A model generated the notes under the pieces. It saw only the letters and a list, made by a program, of their open reading frames with translations, did not search any database and was not told where the DNA came from. Shown in pieces: positions 6,620 to 7,386 of a DNA stretch of 7,386 nt. Source of the DNA: an uncultured Dorea sp. (lineage in GTDB: Bacteria > Bacillota_A > Clostridia > Lachnospirales > Lachnospiraceae); the NCBI GenBank assembly GCA_948468495.1, contig CAOKJI010000078.1, positions 1 through 7,386 of the forward strand, read 5' to 3'. Both the position numbers and the translations under genes were made by a program. Position 1 is the first letter of the stretch; every line of letters begins with the position of its first letter.

Positions 6620-7068
6620 AGAAGTTCTATTTTGCATTAGATACGGTGCTCAGATATAAGGAACAGGTATTGGACGGTCTGAAAGCGGAACATGCAAGAA
6701 TCCTTGCAAAAGTCAGAGAATGTGAGCGCGCGATAGAAGAGCTTGAGCTTCTTCATCAGCAATGTACCGATGAGTTCCGGCAGAATAAGATGGATGGCAT
6801 TACGATTCGGGAGATTCATACGTATGAGAATTATCTGGAATCACTTGGACTGCAGATTAGGCGGAAGAAAGAGCAGCTGGAACAGCTTCGGAAGAAAGAG
6901 GAAGCCAAGAGGAATGAAGTGGTGGAAGCCAAGAAGGAGACGTCTTCCATCGACAAGCTGAAGGAGAAGAAGCTGGATGCTTACAACAAAGAAGTTCAGA
7001 AGGAAGACGAGAGATTTATCGAAGAATTTGTAGCTACAAAAAGGGCTATGGCGAAGCTTGGCGTCTGA
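6616..7068 (+). CDS. fliJ: Flagellar export protein FliJ
   Basis: FliJ is the central-stalk-like, coiled-coil chaperone escort that sits in the FliI hexamer and links it to the FlhA gate. The protein has 150 residues, close to the family norm, and is almost entirely predicted helix with alternating Lys/Glu/Leu heptads. The N-terminus FYFALDTVLRYKEQ is the characteristic FliJ opening (Phe-Leu-x-x-Val-Leu-x-Tyr/Arg-Lys pattern). It starts at a GTG whose GTGA overlaps the fliI stop by four bases, and AGAGGA at 6603-6608 lies seven bases upstream. This arrangement points to translational coupling with fliI. Sequence identity in this family is low, so the call rests on the opening motif, the coiled-coil character and the position after fliI. 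Confidence 0.93.
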   Translation: MKKFYFALDTVLRYKEQVLDGLKAEHARILAKVRECERAIEELELLHQQCTDEFRQNKMDGITIREIHTYENYLESLGLQIRRKKEQLEQLRKKEEAKRNEVVEAKKETSSIDKLKEKKLDAYNKEVQKEDERFIEEFVATKRAMAKLGV

Positions 7069-7086
7069 TTGCCGGTTTGGTATAAG
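7058..7086 (+). promoter_or_regulatory. Candidate promoter at the fliJ-fliK junction
   Basis: TTGGCG at 7058-7063, inside the end of fliJ, is followed after 17 bases by TATAAG at 7081-7086. That -10 is preceded by TGG, so it forms an extended -10 (TGGTATAAG). Transcription would begin near 7093. If real it gives fliK and the hook genes expected downstream a supply of message independent of the main promoter. Confidence 0.33.
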
Positions 7087-7094
7087 CAGCGGCG

Positions 7095-7136
7095 CTATAT
7101 GATAATGGGTAATCCTGCAATAGCAGATTACTATAG
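7095..7136 (+). other. Bulged RNA hairpin in the fliK leader
   Basis: GTAAT (7109-7113) pairs with ATTAC (7127-7131) and CTGC (7115-7118) pairs with GCAG (7123-7126), leaving one bulged C and an AATA loop. An outer stem, CTATA (7095-7099) with TATAG (7132-7136), extends it across a 9-base asymmetric bulge, so 14 continuous bases on the 3' side can pair. An AT-rich stretch follows, but not a T-run, so it is not a standard terminator. It could stabilise or punctuate the message between fliJ and fliK. Confidence 0.4.
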
Positions 7137-7151
7137 ATATTAATTTGGAGA

Positions 7152-7158
7152 AAGGAGG
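7152..7158 (+). promoter_or_regulatory. Strong ribosome binding site of the fliK-like gene
   Basis: AAGGAGG, a perfect Shine-Dalgarno core, sits eight bases before the ATG at 7167. It is the best ribosome binding site in the window and fixes the start of the last, incomplete gene. Confidence 0.85.
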
Positions 7159-7166
7159 AGAATACG

Positions 7167-7386
7167 ATGGACAAAATCAGCGTAAAGATGTCGTCAGACG
7201 TCAGCACGCGTCAGACAGACGGAGTAAAGTCTGCGGGTCAGACCAGAGAAGTTAACGGTGATTTCAAGAAGCTTCTTCAGAATCAGAGTGAGAACAGCAG
7301 TAAGGATGTGTCAAAGGAGACTGGGACAGAGAAGCAGCCGGAAGCTGTGAAGGAGCAGACCAAGGAAGAGCCGAAAGAAGTGAACG
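7167..7386 (+). CDS. fliK: Probable flagellar hook-length control protein FliK, N-terminal part
   Basis: An open frame starts at the ATG at 7167 and runs off the right edge; 73 complete codons are visible. The peptide is polar and of low complexity, rich in Lys, Glu, Gln, Ser and Thr, with a single hydrophobic patch DFKKLLQ (32-38). This style matches the poorly conserved, type III-exported N-terminus of FliK, the molecular ruler and substrate-specificity switch for the hook. The position directly after fliJ is the standard place for fliK. The conserved FliK C-terminal domain lies outside the window, so the assignment rests mainly on gene order. Another exported flagellar protein is possible. 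Confidence 0.68.
   Translation, partial: MDKISVKMSSDVSTRQTDGVKSAGQTREVNGDFKKLLQNQSENSSKDVSKETGTEKQPEAVKEQTKEEPKEVN

Overview
The window holds one flagellar gene cluster read entirely on the + strand. It encodes the rod base, the MS ring, part of the C ring and the export ATPase complex of a flagellar type III secretion system. The order is: soluble lytic transglycosylase, flgB, fliE, fliF, fliG, fliH, fliI, fliJ, and the first 73 codons of a probable fliK that runs off the right edge. I see no RNA gene, mobile element, CRISPR array or convincing minus-strand gene.

The source is most likely a motile member of the Firmicutes (Bacillota), class Clostridia, perhaps Lachnospiraceae. This is inferred from strong AGGAGG-type ribosome binding sites, heavy AGA/AGG use for arginine, moderate base composition, the fla/che-type gene order and the style of the FliF/FliG/FliI proteins. 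No taxonomic marker is present, so the family-level placement is a guess.

Layout. Positions 1-130 are a 5' flank with an extended -10 promoter candidate; the tail of an upstream gene may reach about position 43. Positions 131-898 encode a transglycosylase without a visible signal peptide. The gap 899-1097 carries two sigma-A-like promoter candidates and an inverted repeat, and probably starts the main operon. From flgB (1098) to fliJ (7068) the genes are tightly packed: fliF/fliG, fliG/fliH and fliI/fliJ overlap by 11, 17 and 4 bases, which suggests translational coupling. A 98-base gap (7069-7166) with a promoter candidate and a bulged hairpin separates fliJ from fliK.

How the genes fit together: FliF forms the membrane MS ring; FliG binds the FliF C-terminus and carries the torque face; FliE and FlgB build the base of the rod; FliH, FliI and FliJ energise and feed the export gate; FliK measures the hook. 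The transglycosylase could open peptidoglycan for the growing rod.

The window is mostly conventional. The two points that most deserve a second look are the absence of flgC from its usual place between flgB and fliE, and the transglycosylase next to flgB that lacks a recognisable Sec signal, which makes it a candidate functional analogue of the FlgJ muralytic domain. I found no clearly new biological system.
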